Origin: Gemmatimonadota bacterium | Lineage (GTDB): Bacteria > Latescibacterota > UBA2968 > UBA8231 | Direction: 5' to 3' | Length of the DNA stretch: 64,000 bases | Assembly (NCBI GenBank): GCA_018673255.1 | Contig: JABHDC010000028.1 | Location: 1-64,000 of the forward strand | In this document: positions 34,422 to 42,856 of the stretch, one piece after another | Layout of the letters: each line of letters begins with the position of its first letter | How positions within the stretch are numbered: the first letter of the stretch is position 1 | Notes under the pieces: generated by a model | Seen by the model: only the letters and a program-made list of their open reading frames with translations | Told to the model about the DNA's origin: nothing | The model's database searches: none | Made by a program: the position numbers and the translations under genes

Positions 34422-36320
34422 TCAGCCGCCGGCAGCTTCCGCCATCGGCGCATTCATCGCTTCAGCCGCCCAGGCGATATCCAGATCATGGCAGGTCGCC
34501 TCAGTTGGGGCGCCCGTCTTCGGATTCCAGCCGGCCATCTCGTAATACGTCTTCAGCGCCGCCTTGAAGTCCTTGCGGTTGTGGGCCACGCCCTTGAGTG
34601 GCCCGGACGTGAACTTCTTGAAGAAGCGGTCGGGCAGATAATCGTCCTTGGCCGTAAATCCTTCACGCGCATTGAAGGCTCGTGCCAGGGCCAGTGAACG
34701 CTCCGCCACCTTCATCAATTCCAGCAGCGACGTATCCCAACCGGTCACCGCTTTCACGATATCGACGGTATCGTTGGGGTTGTAGGGCAGGAAAAGGCAC
34801 ATGCCCAGCACGTTCTTCAGGATCGAGAAGTTCGTGTGATACCTCATGAGCCGCACCTTGGCGGGGCTCAGATCATCCTTCGGCAGTGGTTCCAGGATGC
34901 CGAAGGCATGCACACCCTCCATGCCGACATCCGTCGTATACGCCGTGTCGTGGATGTTGTGCACGTGATCGGCACCGGTCGGCGAGATGGCATAACCCAA
35001 CCCCAGCGCAAACTTGTATCGGGGCTCGTGCATGGGCAGTGGCTGCCCCTTGACCTCGATCGCGAATTTCCTCGCCTCCGGTCCCCAGGCCGCAATGCAG
35101 GCCTCGTAACCTTGAGCCAGCAGATCACCGATCCCCTCGCGGGCGATCGTCATCTCCAGCAGTTGCACCATGACGCTGGCGTCGCCGAAACGAGCTTCAA
35201 TCCCACCCGTGTCCTCGGTGGTGATCAGACCATTCTCGAAGCACTCCATGGCAAAGGAGACCATCATGCCGCCACCGATGGTATCCAGTCCTTCAGCATT
35301 GCAGATGGCATTGCCTTTGGCCACAGCTTCCAGATTGCCGACACCGCAGTTGGATCCCAGTGCCCCCACCGTCTCGTATTCGGGGCCACCATAGATCGAC
35401 TCGGTCTTGAATTCTCCCTCTGCTACTTCCACCTCGCGCTTGCAGCGCACGACGCAGGCGTAACAAGTGCCCCGATCCTTCAGGATCGTGTCGGTCATGG
35501 TCTGGCCGGTGATGTTCTTCGCTTCCTTGAACTGACCCATCTTGAAATTGTTCGTCGGCAGGCCGCCATCCTCATGCAGCCCCTCGAGTCCACCATCCGT
35601 GCCATTCTTCTGCAGGCCCATGTAACGCGGCTTGCCCTCATTCAGCAGCCACTTGGAATAGGCACGGATCGGATCCCGCTCGTGGATCTGCTTCTTGCCC
35701 GAGCCCCGTGCCGCCACGGCCTTCAGATTCTTGGAGCCCATCACGGCACCCATGCCACATCGCCCGGCGGCGTGGTGCAGGTCCTCCATGACGCAGGCAT
35801 TGACCACCTGATTCTCACCGGCCCGACCGATGGCGGCAAAACGGATACTCTTGTCGCCCAGTTCAGATTTCACGGTGGATTCCGTGACGACCACATCCTT
35901 CCCCCACAGGTGGGCGGCGTCTTTGATCTCGACCTGGTCGTCGTGGATCCACAGATAGACCGGTTTGTCGGCGGCGCCCTCCACGATCAGTGCATCGTAG
36001 CCTGAATTGACCAGCTCGACGGCGAAGAAGCCACCCACATCGGCCTCGCCGAAACCACCGGTCAATGGGCTCTTCGCTCCCACGGCGGATCGACCACTGC
36101 CGGACAGCTGCGTTCCTGTGTATACGCCGCCTGCGAAAATCAGCTTGTTCGCCGGTCCGAGCGGATCGATGCCGGGCTCGAGTTCCTTCATCAGGTAATA
36201 GGCGATGAAACCCCATCCCCCGACGTATTTCCGATAGAAGTTGTGGTCTGGCTCGTCGACGGTGACTGAGCCGGTGCTCAGGTTGACCCTGAGGATCTTT
36301 CCCTGGTATCCGGTTGCCAT
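34422..36320 (-). CDS. Aldehyde:ferredoxin oxidoreductase family tungsten enzyme
   Basis: The 632-residue protein has the full AOR architecture. The N-terminal pterin-binding domain has GKILRVNLSTG and the GAKSPLTGG motif, and the RCGMGAVMGSKNLKAV segment follows. The [4Fe-4S] cluster ligands are C-x2-C-x3-C at Cys286, Cys289, Cys293 plus Cys508 (LGMCLFL), the same spacing as Pyrococcus AOR. The enzyme oxidises aldehydes to acids with ferredoxin as acceptor, using a tungsto-bispterin. It is oxygen-sensitive in known members, so its presence points to anaerobic or microaerobic metabolism. The start at 36320 has GAGGAGAG upstream. No ferredoxin or tungstate uptake gene is adjacent. Length is close to the usual 600-630 residues. 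Confidence 0.92.
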   Translation of the reverse strand: MATGYQGKILRVNLSTGSVTVDEPDHNFYRKYVGGWGFIAYYLMKELEPGIDPLGPANKLIFAGGVYTGTQLSGSGRSAVGAKSPLTGGFGEADVGGFFAVELVNSGYDALIVEGAADKPVYLWIHDDQVEIKDAAHLWGKDVVVTESTVKSELGDKSIRFAAIGRAGENQVVNACVMEDLHHAAGRCGMGAVMGSKNLKAVAARGSGKKQIHERDPIRAYSKWLLNEGKPRYMGLQKNGTDGGLEGLHEDGGLPTNNFKMGQFKEAKNITGQTMTDTILKDRGTCYACVVRCKREVEVAEGEFKTESIYGGPEYETVGALGSNCGVGNLEAVAKGNAICNAEGLDTIGGGMMVSFAMECFENGLITTEDTGGIEARFGDASVMVQLLEMTIAREGIGDLLAQGYEACIAAWGPEARKFAIEVKGQPLPMHEPRYKFALGLGYAISPTGADHVHNIHDTAYTTDVGMEGVHAFGILEPLPKDDLSPAKVRLMRYHTNFSILKNVLGMCLFLPYNPNDTVDIVKAVTGWDTSLLELMKVAERSLALARAFNAREGFTAKDDYLPDRFFKKFTSGPLKGVAHNRKDFKAALKTYYEMAGWNPKTGAPTEATCHDLDIAWAAEAMNAPMAEAAGG

Positions 36321-36488
36321 CTTTCTCTCCTCATGGGCCCCACGACGCGGTGCGCAGGGCTGATGCAAATGTCCTGAGGTCAATGTCCCAGGAAATCGAC
36401 GATCAGATCAAGCGGGAAAGTGGACAACATGGCCGCCGGGTGTGCGGCCAGACCAGACTTGCCTTCAACCTCCGACTCAGAGAGCCAG

Positions 36489-37625
36489 TCAGGCCCGGGC
36501 GACCTCGACGATCTCAGTGACAGCATCAATGGCAGCGTCGATCTCTTCTTGGGTCGTGAACATGGCCACAGAGAAGCGCACGCCGCTGAATTTCATACCC
36601 GTGGGACGGGTGACGATGTCGTGATTTCGCAACGCAGTTGAGATATGCGGGCCATCGACGCCGTCGACACTGAAGGCAACGATCCCCGTATTCATCTCGG
36701 GATCTTCCGGACTCTCGATGGTGAGACCGGGGATCTGGCGCAGGCCCTCACGCAGCCGTGCCGCCAGATTCCTTGCGTGTGCCTCGATCTGGTCGAGACC
36801 AATAGACTCCAGATAGTCGACGGCCGCTGCAGTGGCGATGTAGTGGGTGGCCGGCATGAGGGAGAATTCGAACCGCCGGGCTCCCTCGCTGCTGCCGTAG
36901 TTGACGCCTGAGGGCACGACCGTGAGACGCTCCTGCCAGGATGGATGCACATACAGGCATCCTGTGGCGTAGGGACCGAACATCCACTTATAACCCAGGC
37001 AGCTGTAGAAATCTGCACCCATCGCAGTGACATCCACGGCGAACTGCCCCAGAGACTGGGCTGCATCGTAGAGCACGGGAATATCCCGCTCGTGCGCCCG
37101 ATCGACGATCTGCTTCGCCGGCAGACGGGTGCCCGTGTCGGTGGTCACGTGACTGAGCGCCAGCATTCGCGTCCGCGGCGTCATCAAGTCATCGAGACGA
37201 CTCAAGACATCTTCAGCACTGCCGGTGATCGGCAGATAACGCAACACGACACCGTCACTCTCAGGTAGTCGCTCAGCCGGGATCTGCACAGCCGGGTGTT
37301 CTTCGTCGGTGAGGATGACTTCATCACCGGCCTTCCAGTCCATACCATGGAAGACGGACGTCACCCCATCAGCAACACCGTGCGTGAGGCAGACATCGGC
37401 CACATCAGCCCCCATGAATGCGGCCAGGGTCTCCCGCGCCCCCTGCAAACGCTCTTCGTAGGCGGCACCATCGAGGATCTTGATGGGACCGGTTGCGGCC
37501 ATCTGGCTCAACTGCCCGGTCACGGACTCAGTGACCACGTTCAGACTGGGAGAGATCCCGCCTGTATTGAAGTAGCGGCATGTCCCGGTGACCGGGATCT
37601 GTGCGCGGATCGCATCAACATTCAT
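36489..37625 (-). CDS. PLP-dependent class V aminotransferase-fold protein
   Basis: The 378-residue protein shows the class V fold: NTGGISPSLN near 20, TDEEHPAV (His110), LSHVTTDTGT, Asp187 in LYDAAQSLG and the PLP Lys213 in GYKWMFGP. It lacks a Cys in the C-terminal loop that cysteine desulfurases use, so it is more likely an aminotransferase, epimerase or lyase (isopenicillin-N-epimerase-like group). The ATG at 37625 is the only reasonable start, with AGGAGAG upstream. It sits 168 bp upstream of AOR on the same strand. No specific substrate can be given. Confidence 0.85.
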   Translation of the reverse strand: MNVDAIRAQIPVTGTCRYFNTGGISPSLNVVTESVTGQLSQMAATGPIKILDGAAYEERLQGARETLAAFMGADVADVCLTHGVADGVTSVFHGMDWKAGDEVILTDEEHPAVQIPAERLPESDGVVLRYLPITGSAEDVLSRLDDLMTPRTRMLALSHVTTDTGTRLPAKQIVDRAHERDIPVLYDAAQSLGQFAVDVTAMGADFYSCLGYKWMFGPYATGCLYVHPSWQERLTVVPSGVNYGSSEGARRFEFSLMPATHYIATAAAVDYLESIGLDQIEAHARNLAARLREGLRQIPGLTIESPEDPEMNTGIVAFSVDGVDGPHISTALRNHDIVTRPTGMKFSGVRFSVAMFTTQEEIDAAIDAVTEIVEVARA

Positions 37626-37758
37626 CCGACCAACTCTCCTGTGCTGTGCCCATCACTTGTTGAGGGCCGCGTGAGTATACGTACTCGCCCCACTCTGAAC
37701 CTGTCCGGATATTCGCTCTGAGGCGGACGCAGCCCAAATGAGATACGCTGAAAGGGAT

Positions 37759-38577
37759 CTAGCCGCGAGCCGTGGCGGGGCGGTTGTAGACCGGCGCCGA
37801 CTCTGTCGATGCCGACGCGTCGTAGGCATAACCGCCCACGTCAAAAACGGGTAGCTCAGCGGACTTGCTGATCTTGTTGCTGACGATCCAGCGTGCCATC
37901 AGACCTCGAGCGTATTTGGCGAACATGCCCAGCGCCTTCATCTCCCCCTTCACTTCATCTCTGAAGACCGGGTGGACGACAGGGCACGTGAGCTCCTTCT
38001 CCCGGACCGACCGGTAGTATTCCTTGCTGGCCAGATTGCAGATCCAGTCGGGCTGCTCTTCGGCCAGCGCCTCGGTAATGGCAGATCCCCAGAATTGATA
38101 GAGGTCCTTGCCCTTGCGGGTCTTCAGACGGGTGCCCATCTCCAGCCGATAGGGCAGGATCAGATCGCAGGGTTTGAGCACCCCGTAGAGACCCGAAAGC
38201 ATGCGGATGCAGCCCTGGGCTCGTTTGCGCTCGGGCGCCGACATCGACGTCGCGTCGAGGCCCTGATAGACGTCACCGGTGAAGGCCCACATGGCCTGCT
38301 TCGCCGGCAGGGGTCCCGCATCTTTCCTCTGAGATCCCGCACCCCCCACCTGATCGTGTACAAGTTGCGCGTCAAAGTGTTGGAAGCGGTCGAAGTTGAG
38401 CTGGGCGAGCCGGTCACTCAGACTCATCAGTTCGACCAGATCCTTCACCTTCTTTCGGCGCAGCGTGGTGATCAGACTCGCGGTCTGTTCGTCCAGAAAG
38501 CGTGGTGCATCGCCGGTCTTCACCGGCGCCGGCGTCTCAAAGTCGAGAGATTTTGCGGGAGAGAGTAGAATCAGCAT
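37759..38577 (-). CDS. yaaA: YaaA-family peroxide stress protein
   Basis: The 272-residue protein has the DUF328/YaaA hallmarks: the N-terminal LILLSPAKSLDFE, an AMWAFTGDVYQGLDA segment, the RMLSGLYGVLKPCDLILPYRLEMGT block and NLASKEYYRSV. E. coli YaaA lowers free iron and DNA damage under hydrogen peroxide stress. The start is ATG at 38577 with GGAG upstream; a longer start at 38643 has no family match. An insert of about 10 residues (GGAGSQRKDAG) follows HDQ. The tail after VFDVGGYAYDAS is slightly longer than usual. It is cytoplasmic. Confidence 0.92.
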   Translation of the reverse strand: MLILLSPAKSLDFETPAPVKTGDAPRFLDEQTASLITTLRRKKVKDLVELMSLSDRLAQLNFDRFQHFDAQLVHDQVGGAGSQRKDAGPLPAKQAMWAFTGDVYQGLDATSMSAPERKRAQGCIRMLSGLYGVLKPCDLILPYRLEMGTRLKTRKGKDLYQFWGSAITEALAEEQPDWICNLASKEYYRSVREKELTCPVVHPVFRDEVKGEMKALGMFAKYARGLMARWIVSNKISKSAELPVFDVGGYAYDASASTESAPVYNRPATARG

Positions 38578-38877
38578 GAAATCTCCGTATCCGGTCGAAG
38601 CCCAAAGGATGGTTTTGTTGGAAGGTCGGCCCCCGGCAGCCACTGCGTCCAGCGCCCAGGCCTACAGGATGCGCAACATGAGGATACTCAAGACGTCTGC
38701 CCGCCGAAACAATTCTCACCATCGCAGCAGATGCCTGATCCGCCTTGCCGTAGCAGCCGCTGCCGCACCATGTTTCCTGAACCGCGCCAGGCGACAACCG
38801 TCTGTGCCGACCCAGGCGAACACCCTCTGGGCCGACCACGCGATGACTGCACCGTCCTTTCAACTGGATGAGTTCCC
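38578..38877. other. 300-bp gap between yaaA and the kelch protein gene
   Basis: No convincing gene or terminator is visible. A plus-strand open frame of 69 codons (38678-38887) exists but lacks a ribosome site. Its last codons would encode a sensible N-terminus for the downstream kelch gene if one more C followed the CCC at 38875-38877 (ATG at 38846). The gap must hold the divergent promoters of both neighbours. Confidence 0.4.
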
Positions 38878-40671
38878 TTGGATCTGATCTCTCCTTTGCC
38901 CTTCGCGCCACACGCCCTCTTCGAGCACGACAACGACGACCTCGTCCTGGCCTCTGCCGATGGCCTGGCCACCTTCAGCCATGGTGTGGTCGATGTCATC
39001 TATCAGGGGTCCATCAATCTGGGACCGATCGATGCCGCCACGCGCAGCCCAGAGGGTCAGTACTGGTGCACCCATGGCGAACGAATCATCAGCGTGGATG
39101 TCGCCAACCGCACGGAACCACGGGATGTGACGGCATCCTTCGGCGGCTCCATCACTGGCCGGCGGCAGATCGTCTGCACACCCGACGGCGAAATCTGGGC
39201 CGAAGGTTGCAGCACGCGCCGTTGCCTCGATGGCAGCTTCATCAGCGTTCCCCCATCACCATCAGGGAACGCACCCACGCCCGATGCACTCGACATCTAC
39301 GGCAACCGGTGGTGCCTCCTCGACACACCCTCCGGTCGCCAGGTGATGGTGTTGCCTGCCAATGCACCCGACACGTGGCAACCTGCCTGGCTGCCCACCG
39401 GTTCCTGGGAATTCCTCATCTCCGATCACGTGGGATATGTCTGGATTGCCGGCCCCGATGGCTGGCGCCGATTCTGTCCGCGTCACATGGAGGATGGCTG
39501 GCAGATCGTGACAGGCGATCTGCCTTCCGGCGAGGCCCATGGTGAAGTCACCGCCGTGGGCATCTCTCCTGATGAACTGGTGATGGCCGCCTACTCGACG
39601 GGTGAGATCCTCGAACTGGACACCAACGCCGATGGCGATCTGCTCGTGCGCTCGCTGGCGAATCTCCCGAATGCAGCGACCTGCCTTCTCACCAGCCACG
39701 ACGGAGCCATCTGGGCTGCCACGGCCGATGCGCTGTATCGGCGAGAACCGGCGCCGACGGCCTGGCAGCATACGTGGGAGAAGAAACGCGGTCGTCTCCC
39801 GGGGGGTGGCAACCACGATGTCTTCTCCGTGCCCTGTCTGGGGAAGCTCTATGTCCCCGGTGGTTGGGCGGGACAGTGGGGACTCCCACCGCAGTTGCAT
39901 GTGCTCGACGAATTGTTCGCCTACGACCCGCAGACCGAATACTGGGACATCGTAAGCCGGATGATGCAGCCTCGGCGATACTGTGGTGTCTCGGCGATGG
40001 AGGAACGTGTCTGGGTCGTGGGAGGTGAAACACGTATCCCCGGCTGGACGGGCGAAGGGCAGGTGCTCTACACCGTCGACATCTACGATCCCCAGAGCGA
40101 CACCTGGAGCCCGGCGCCCTCACTCAATGTGGCGCGCACCGATCCCTTCGTCCTTTCCTGCAATGGTCGCATCTGGGCCATCGGTGGCGCCGCCCACAAT
40201 GCCGGCCCGAAGCTGGATTCAGTGGAAAGCATCGGCCCCGGCGAAGACACCTGGCGCTTCGAGGCCTCCTTGCCCGAGCCCACGCGCCAGGGTCACGCCT
40301 GTGAGCTGGATGGCGTCATCTACTGTGCCAGTATCGACGGCATGTATGCGTACGATGTGACCGGCGGACGGTGGGATGTAGACTTCCCGCAACCGGGTGA
40401 GATCGGTCAGGGCCCCCTGATCGCCGCCTACCGTGGTGAGATCTGGCTCATGGGTGGCTACCAGGATCAGCGCAGCCGTTGCTTTGATCCGGTGACTCGC
40501 ACCTGGCGCGATGGACCGGACCTGCCCACGTCTCAGGCCTGGGCAGCTGCGACAGTCTTAGAGGGTGAGTTGGTGATCGTCGGGGGCGCCCACTGGTCTG
40601 AAGGGCACGATACGGTCGTGTTCGACGATCGTACCTACGCCTTGCGCGAGGGTGCGAATTCGACGCAGTGA
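38878..40671 (+). CDS. Kelch-repeat beta-propeller protein
   Basis: The protein has about 597 residues from a TTG at 38878, the only start candidate in frame. The first half (to about 300) contains repeats of SPEGQYWC and DGEIWAEG type, like two-component regulator propellers. The second half has kelch repeats: LDELFAYDPQTEYWD, MEERVWVVGGET, LSCNGRIWAIGGAAHN, YRGEIWLMGGYQD and LEGELVIVGGAHW. There is no signal peptide, so it may be cytoplasmic or lack its true N-terminus. A single missing C (CCC at 38875-38877) would restore an upstream ATG at 38846. Function is probably ligand binding or a galactose-oxidase-like scaffold; no catalytic Cys-Tyr pair is apparent. Confidence 0.75.
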   Translation: MDLISPLPFAPHALFEHDNDDLVLASADGLATFSHGVVDVIYQGSINLGPIDAATRSPEGQYWCTHGERIISVDVANRTEPRDVTASFGGSITGRRQIVCTPDGEIWAEGCSTRRCLDGSFISVPPSPSGNAPTPDALDIYGNRWCLLDTPSGRQVMVLPANAPDTWQPAWLPTGSWEFLISDHVGYVWIAGPDGWRRFCPRHMEDGWQIVTGDLPSGEAHGEVTAVGISPDELVMAAYSTGEILELDTNADGDLLVRSLANLPNAATCLLTSHDGAIWAATADALYRREPAPTAWQHTWEKKRGRLPGGGNHDVFSVPCLGKLYVPGGWAGQWGLPPQLHVLDELFAYDPQTEYWDIVSRMMQPRRYCGVSAMEERVWVVGGETRIPGWTGEGQVLYTVDIYDPQSDTWSPAPSLNVARTDPFVLSCNGRIWAIGGAAHNAGPKLDSVESIGPGEDTWRFEASLPEPTRQGHACELDGVIYCASIDGMYAYDVTGGRWDVDFPQPGEIGQGPLIAAYRGEIWLMGGYQDQRSRCFDPVTRTWRDGPDLPTSQAWAAATVLEGELVIVGGAHWSEGHDTVVFDDRTYALREGANSTQ

Positions 40672-40760
40672 GCCGGGCTGCAGCAGCCGAGCGGGAACAG
40701 AATGCGCCACGCAGCACCGATTGGCGGAATCCGCGGACGGGGCGACCTGTATCCTGAGGC

Positions 40761-41888
40761 CTACTCCCGGACGAACTCCAGCAATCTGCGCGCATAAGCA
40801 TCATTGCCGTAACGACTCAGGACGCGACGCTGAGCGGCCAGACCCGCTTCCTGACGCTTCTCGTCGTGACGCAGCCACCAGGTCGCTTTCTCGCGCAGTT
40901 CGTCGAGACTCTCCCAGGTATCGATCTGGGTCCCGATCTCGAACTCTTCCTCGATGCCCTCGACGTAGTCCGTCAGCATGAAACCACCCGAGCCGGTGAT
41001 CGCCGTGTCACGCTGATTGAGGTAACCATGGGATCGGGGCGAGTTGTGCTGGTTGATGTTGATTCGGGCGGCCCTGTAGATCCCGGGTAGTTCCTGGTAG
41101 GTGCGAAAGCCCCGATAGCAGGATCGCGGAATCCCGTCAAAGGTGCCGAAACCCAGTCCGCCATAGACGTGGGTCCGCCCCAGTTCGGCGACGGTGGCCA
41201 CCACGTCCTGACGCAGAACACGCTGATCCGGGAATCCGATGGGATGAGTGATCCGCGCGACCGGATCTCCCGACGACAGATAGTCGGTGCCATCACTGTC
41301 ACCGCGGGCATAGATGGAGAGGATGGTGAGTGAGAAGTCGCAGGCCTCGTGAGGGCTGGCTTCCGCCACCCCGTGCAGCTGCAGTGCCGGTGGCGGATAG
41401 AGCACGATGGCCTTGATGCCTCGCTCCGCGTAGACCTCGACACTCTCCTTGCAGCAGGTGGAGACGAACTCGAATTCTTCAGAGAATTCCGGATGACGAA
41501 CCACGTCCCAGGGGTCGTCCTGGGTGTGCGTGACCGTTCGCAACCAGGGGAACTGCCGCCGCAGCGAGGCGGTGAGCCCCACCGGGCAGTCATCCTTGCT
41601 GAACCACCACAGCAGCAACTCGGGCTGATGCTGCTGGATGAGTCTGGCCAGTCCCTGCCCAAATTCCGCCGTGTCGCGGTACTCCGGTTGCCAGTCTTCA
41701 GGTGGCGGGATGAGATCGGCCTCCTCCCTGGCCAGTTCGATGTCACCCTCTCTCTGGGTCTCGACACATCCACGACTGGGCGCATAAACAACCCGGAAGC
41801 CTTGGGCCTCGAAGCCCTGCTGGATGCTCCACAGAGACTGTCCCGGGATGAATCCACCCACGAGGATTACCGTTCTGGATCCGGTCAT
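40761..41888 (-). CDS. CgeB-like glycosyltransferase-fold protein
   Basis: The 375-residue protein looks like the DUF3880/CgeB GT-B family: N-terminal Rossmann-like VILVGGFIPGQSLW, mid-section LLLWWFSKDDCP and THTQDDPWDV, and the C-terminal Glyco_trans_1 segment RININQHNSPRSHGYLNQRDTA... with SGGFMLTDYVEGIEEEF and TWESLDELREKATWWL. These proteins move sugars onto spore coat or surface polymers. It overlaps the GH43-like gene by 4 nt (its ATG inside that stop, ATGA), so it closes the five-gene minus-strand run 46631-40761. Donor sugar unknown. Confidence 0.75.
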   Translation of the reverse strand: MTGSRTVILVGGFIPGQSLWSIQQGFEAQGFRVVYAPSRGCVETQREGDIELAREEADLIPPPEDWQPEYRDTAEFGQGLARLIQQHQPELLLWWFSKDDCPVGLTASLRRQFPWLRTVTHTQDDPWDVVRHPEFSEEFEFVSTCCKESVEVYAERGIKAIVLYPPPALQLHGVAEASPHEACDFSLTILSIYARGDSDGTDYLSSGDPVARITHPIGFPDQRVLRQDVVATVAELGRTHVYGGLGFGTFDGIPRSCYRGFRTYQELPGIYRAARININQHNSPRSHGYLNQRDTAITGSGGFMLTDYVEGIEEEFEIGTQIDTWESLDELREKATWWLRHDEKRQEAGLAAQRRVLSRYGNDAYARRLLEFVRE

Positions 41889-42799
41889 CGAGCTTCATCC
41901 TGAGCACGCAGGTCGCAGTCGAAGCGGAGCAGGAATGGGCGGTCGGCTGAGGCGATATCCTGGCAGAGCCCCCACTGGATTCCCTCGCCTGCTCTCTCCT
42001 GATAGCCATCCGAGCGGAAGGGCCCCGGTGCAGACGGCGGGCTCACCTCGGCGCACACTTCGAAATTCACCCCATCCCTGCTGTATTGCACCGTCGATCC
42101 ATGCGGCCCGGTAGGCGAGACGATGGCCGCCACACCCGTGCCGTGAGGCCACACACACACCTCGTGACCGGAACCAAGGACGGGGCGATTCGCCTTCACG
42201 AAGGGGCCAGCCGGCGAGTCAGAGATGGCCAGGCACATGACCGTCTGCGCGGGCGTCTTCCCCTTCCCACGTCCCTTGTAGTAGAGCCAGTAGCCGCCAT
42301 TTCTGACGATCAGGCAAGCGTCATCGAGGCGATGACCATCCGGGGCGTGGGCACCGTCTCCAGGTCGCAGAACGGGATTGTCGTCCAGTTTGGTCCAGGG
42401 TCCGTCAGGATGGTCGGCCACAGCGACACCGATCGCCGTGCGCGTACCATTCGGGCCGCCCTCATCGTTGTCGAATGGTATGGGTACGGCCGTGTAGTAG
42501 AGGAAGTAGCGTCCGTCCGCCATCAGCGTGGTGGGCGTGAAGCAGCCATTGCTGTCCCATGCACCTGCGCCACCGGTGGGGATCGCCTCATCGATTTCGA
42601 CCCAGGTGTGGCCATCCTCCGAAACCGCATGCCAGACGGTGGCATGATATCCGGAGGGATCAACCGTCGCCCTGGAATACCAGACGTGGAATCGAGAGTC
42701 TACCTCGATCACCGGGCTCGGGTCGCGACGCGTCACACCCGGTTCGAATCCGATCGCCGTGGTGTAAGTGAATTCCGTGTGGAATGCATTGGTTCGCAC
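41885..42799 (-). CDS. Five-bladed beta-propeller glycosidase-like protein (GH43/GH117 type)
   Basis: The 304-residue protein has propeller motifs of clan GH-F and GH117: an Asp in RRDPSPVIEVDSRFHVWYS, WDSNGCFTPTTL, LDDACLIVRNGGYWLYYKG, and HEVCVWPHGTG near the end of the blades. The Asp/Asp/Glu positions match inverting propeller glycosidases in general layout. GTG at 42799 is preferred: AGGAGAG lies 7 nt upstream, while the longer start at 42844 does not have one. No signal peptide. It likely hydrolyses an oligosaccharide inside the cell. It is co-transcribed with the sialidase at 42857 (57 bp apart) and overlaps the CgeB-like gene. Confidence 0.72.
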   Translation of the reverse strand: MRTNAFHTEFTYTTAIGFEPGVTRRDPSPVIEVDSRFHVWYSRATVDPSGYHATVWHAVSEDGHTWVEIDEAIPTGGAGAWDSNGCFTPTTLMADGRYFLYYTAVPIPFDNDEGGPNGTRTAIGVAVADHPDGPWTKLDDNPVLRPGDGAHAPDGHRLDDACLIVRNGGYWLYYKGRGKGKTPAQTVMCLAISDSPAGPFVKANRPVLGSGHEVCVWPHGTGVAAIVSPTGPHGSTVQYSRDGVNFEVCAEVSPPSAPGPFRSDGYQERAGEGIQWGLCQDIASADRPFLLRFDCDLRAQDEAR

Positions 42800-42856
42800 G
42801 GCAGACTCTCCTGGGCTGGTGCGCCAACTGCGCTGGCTTCCCAATTGAGTGGGATC

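Noticed and set aside
38678..38887. Possible small gene of 69 codons in the gap before the kelch protein
   Set aside because: There is no ribosome site and no recognisable sequence; its last codons probably belong to the kelch gene if a base is missing.
42741..42751. GGTTCGAATCC resembling a tRNA T-arm
   Set aside because: It lies in the coding sequence of the GH43-like gene (41885-42799), and no acceptor, D or anticodon arm can be paired around it.
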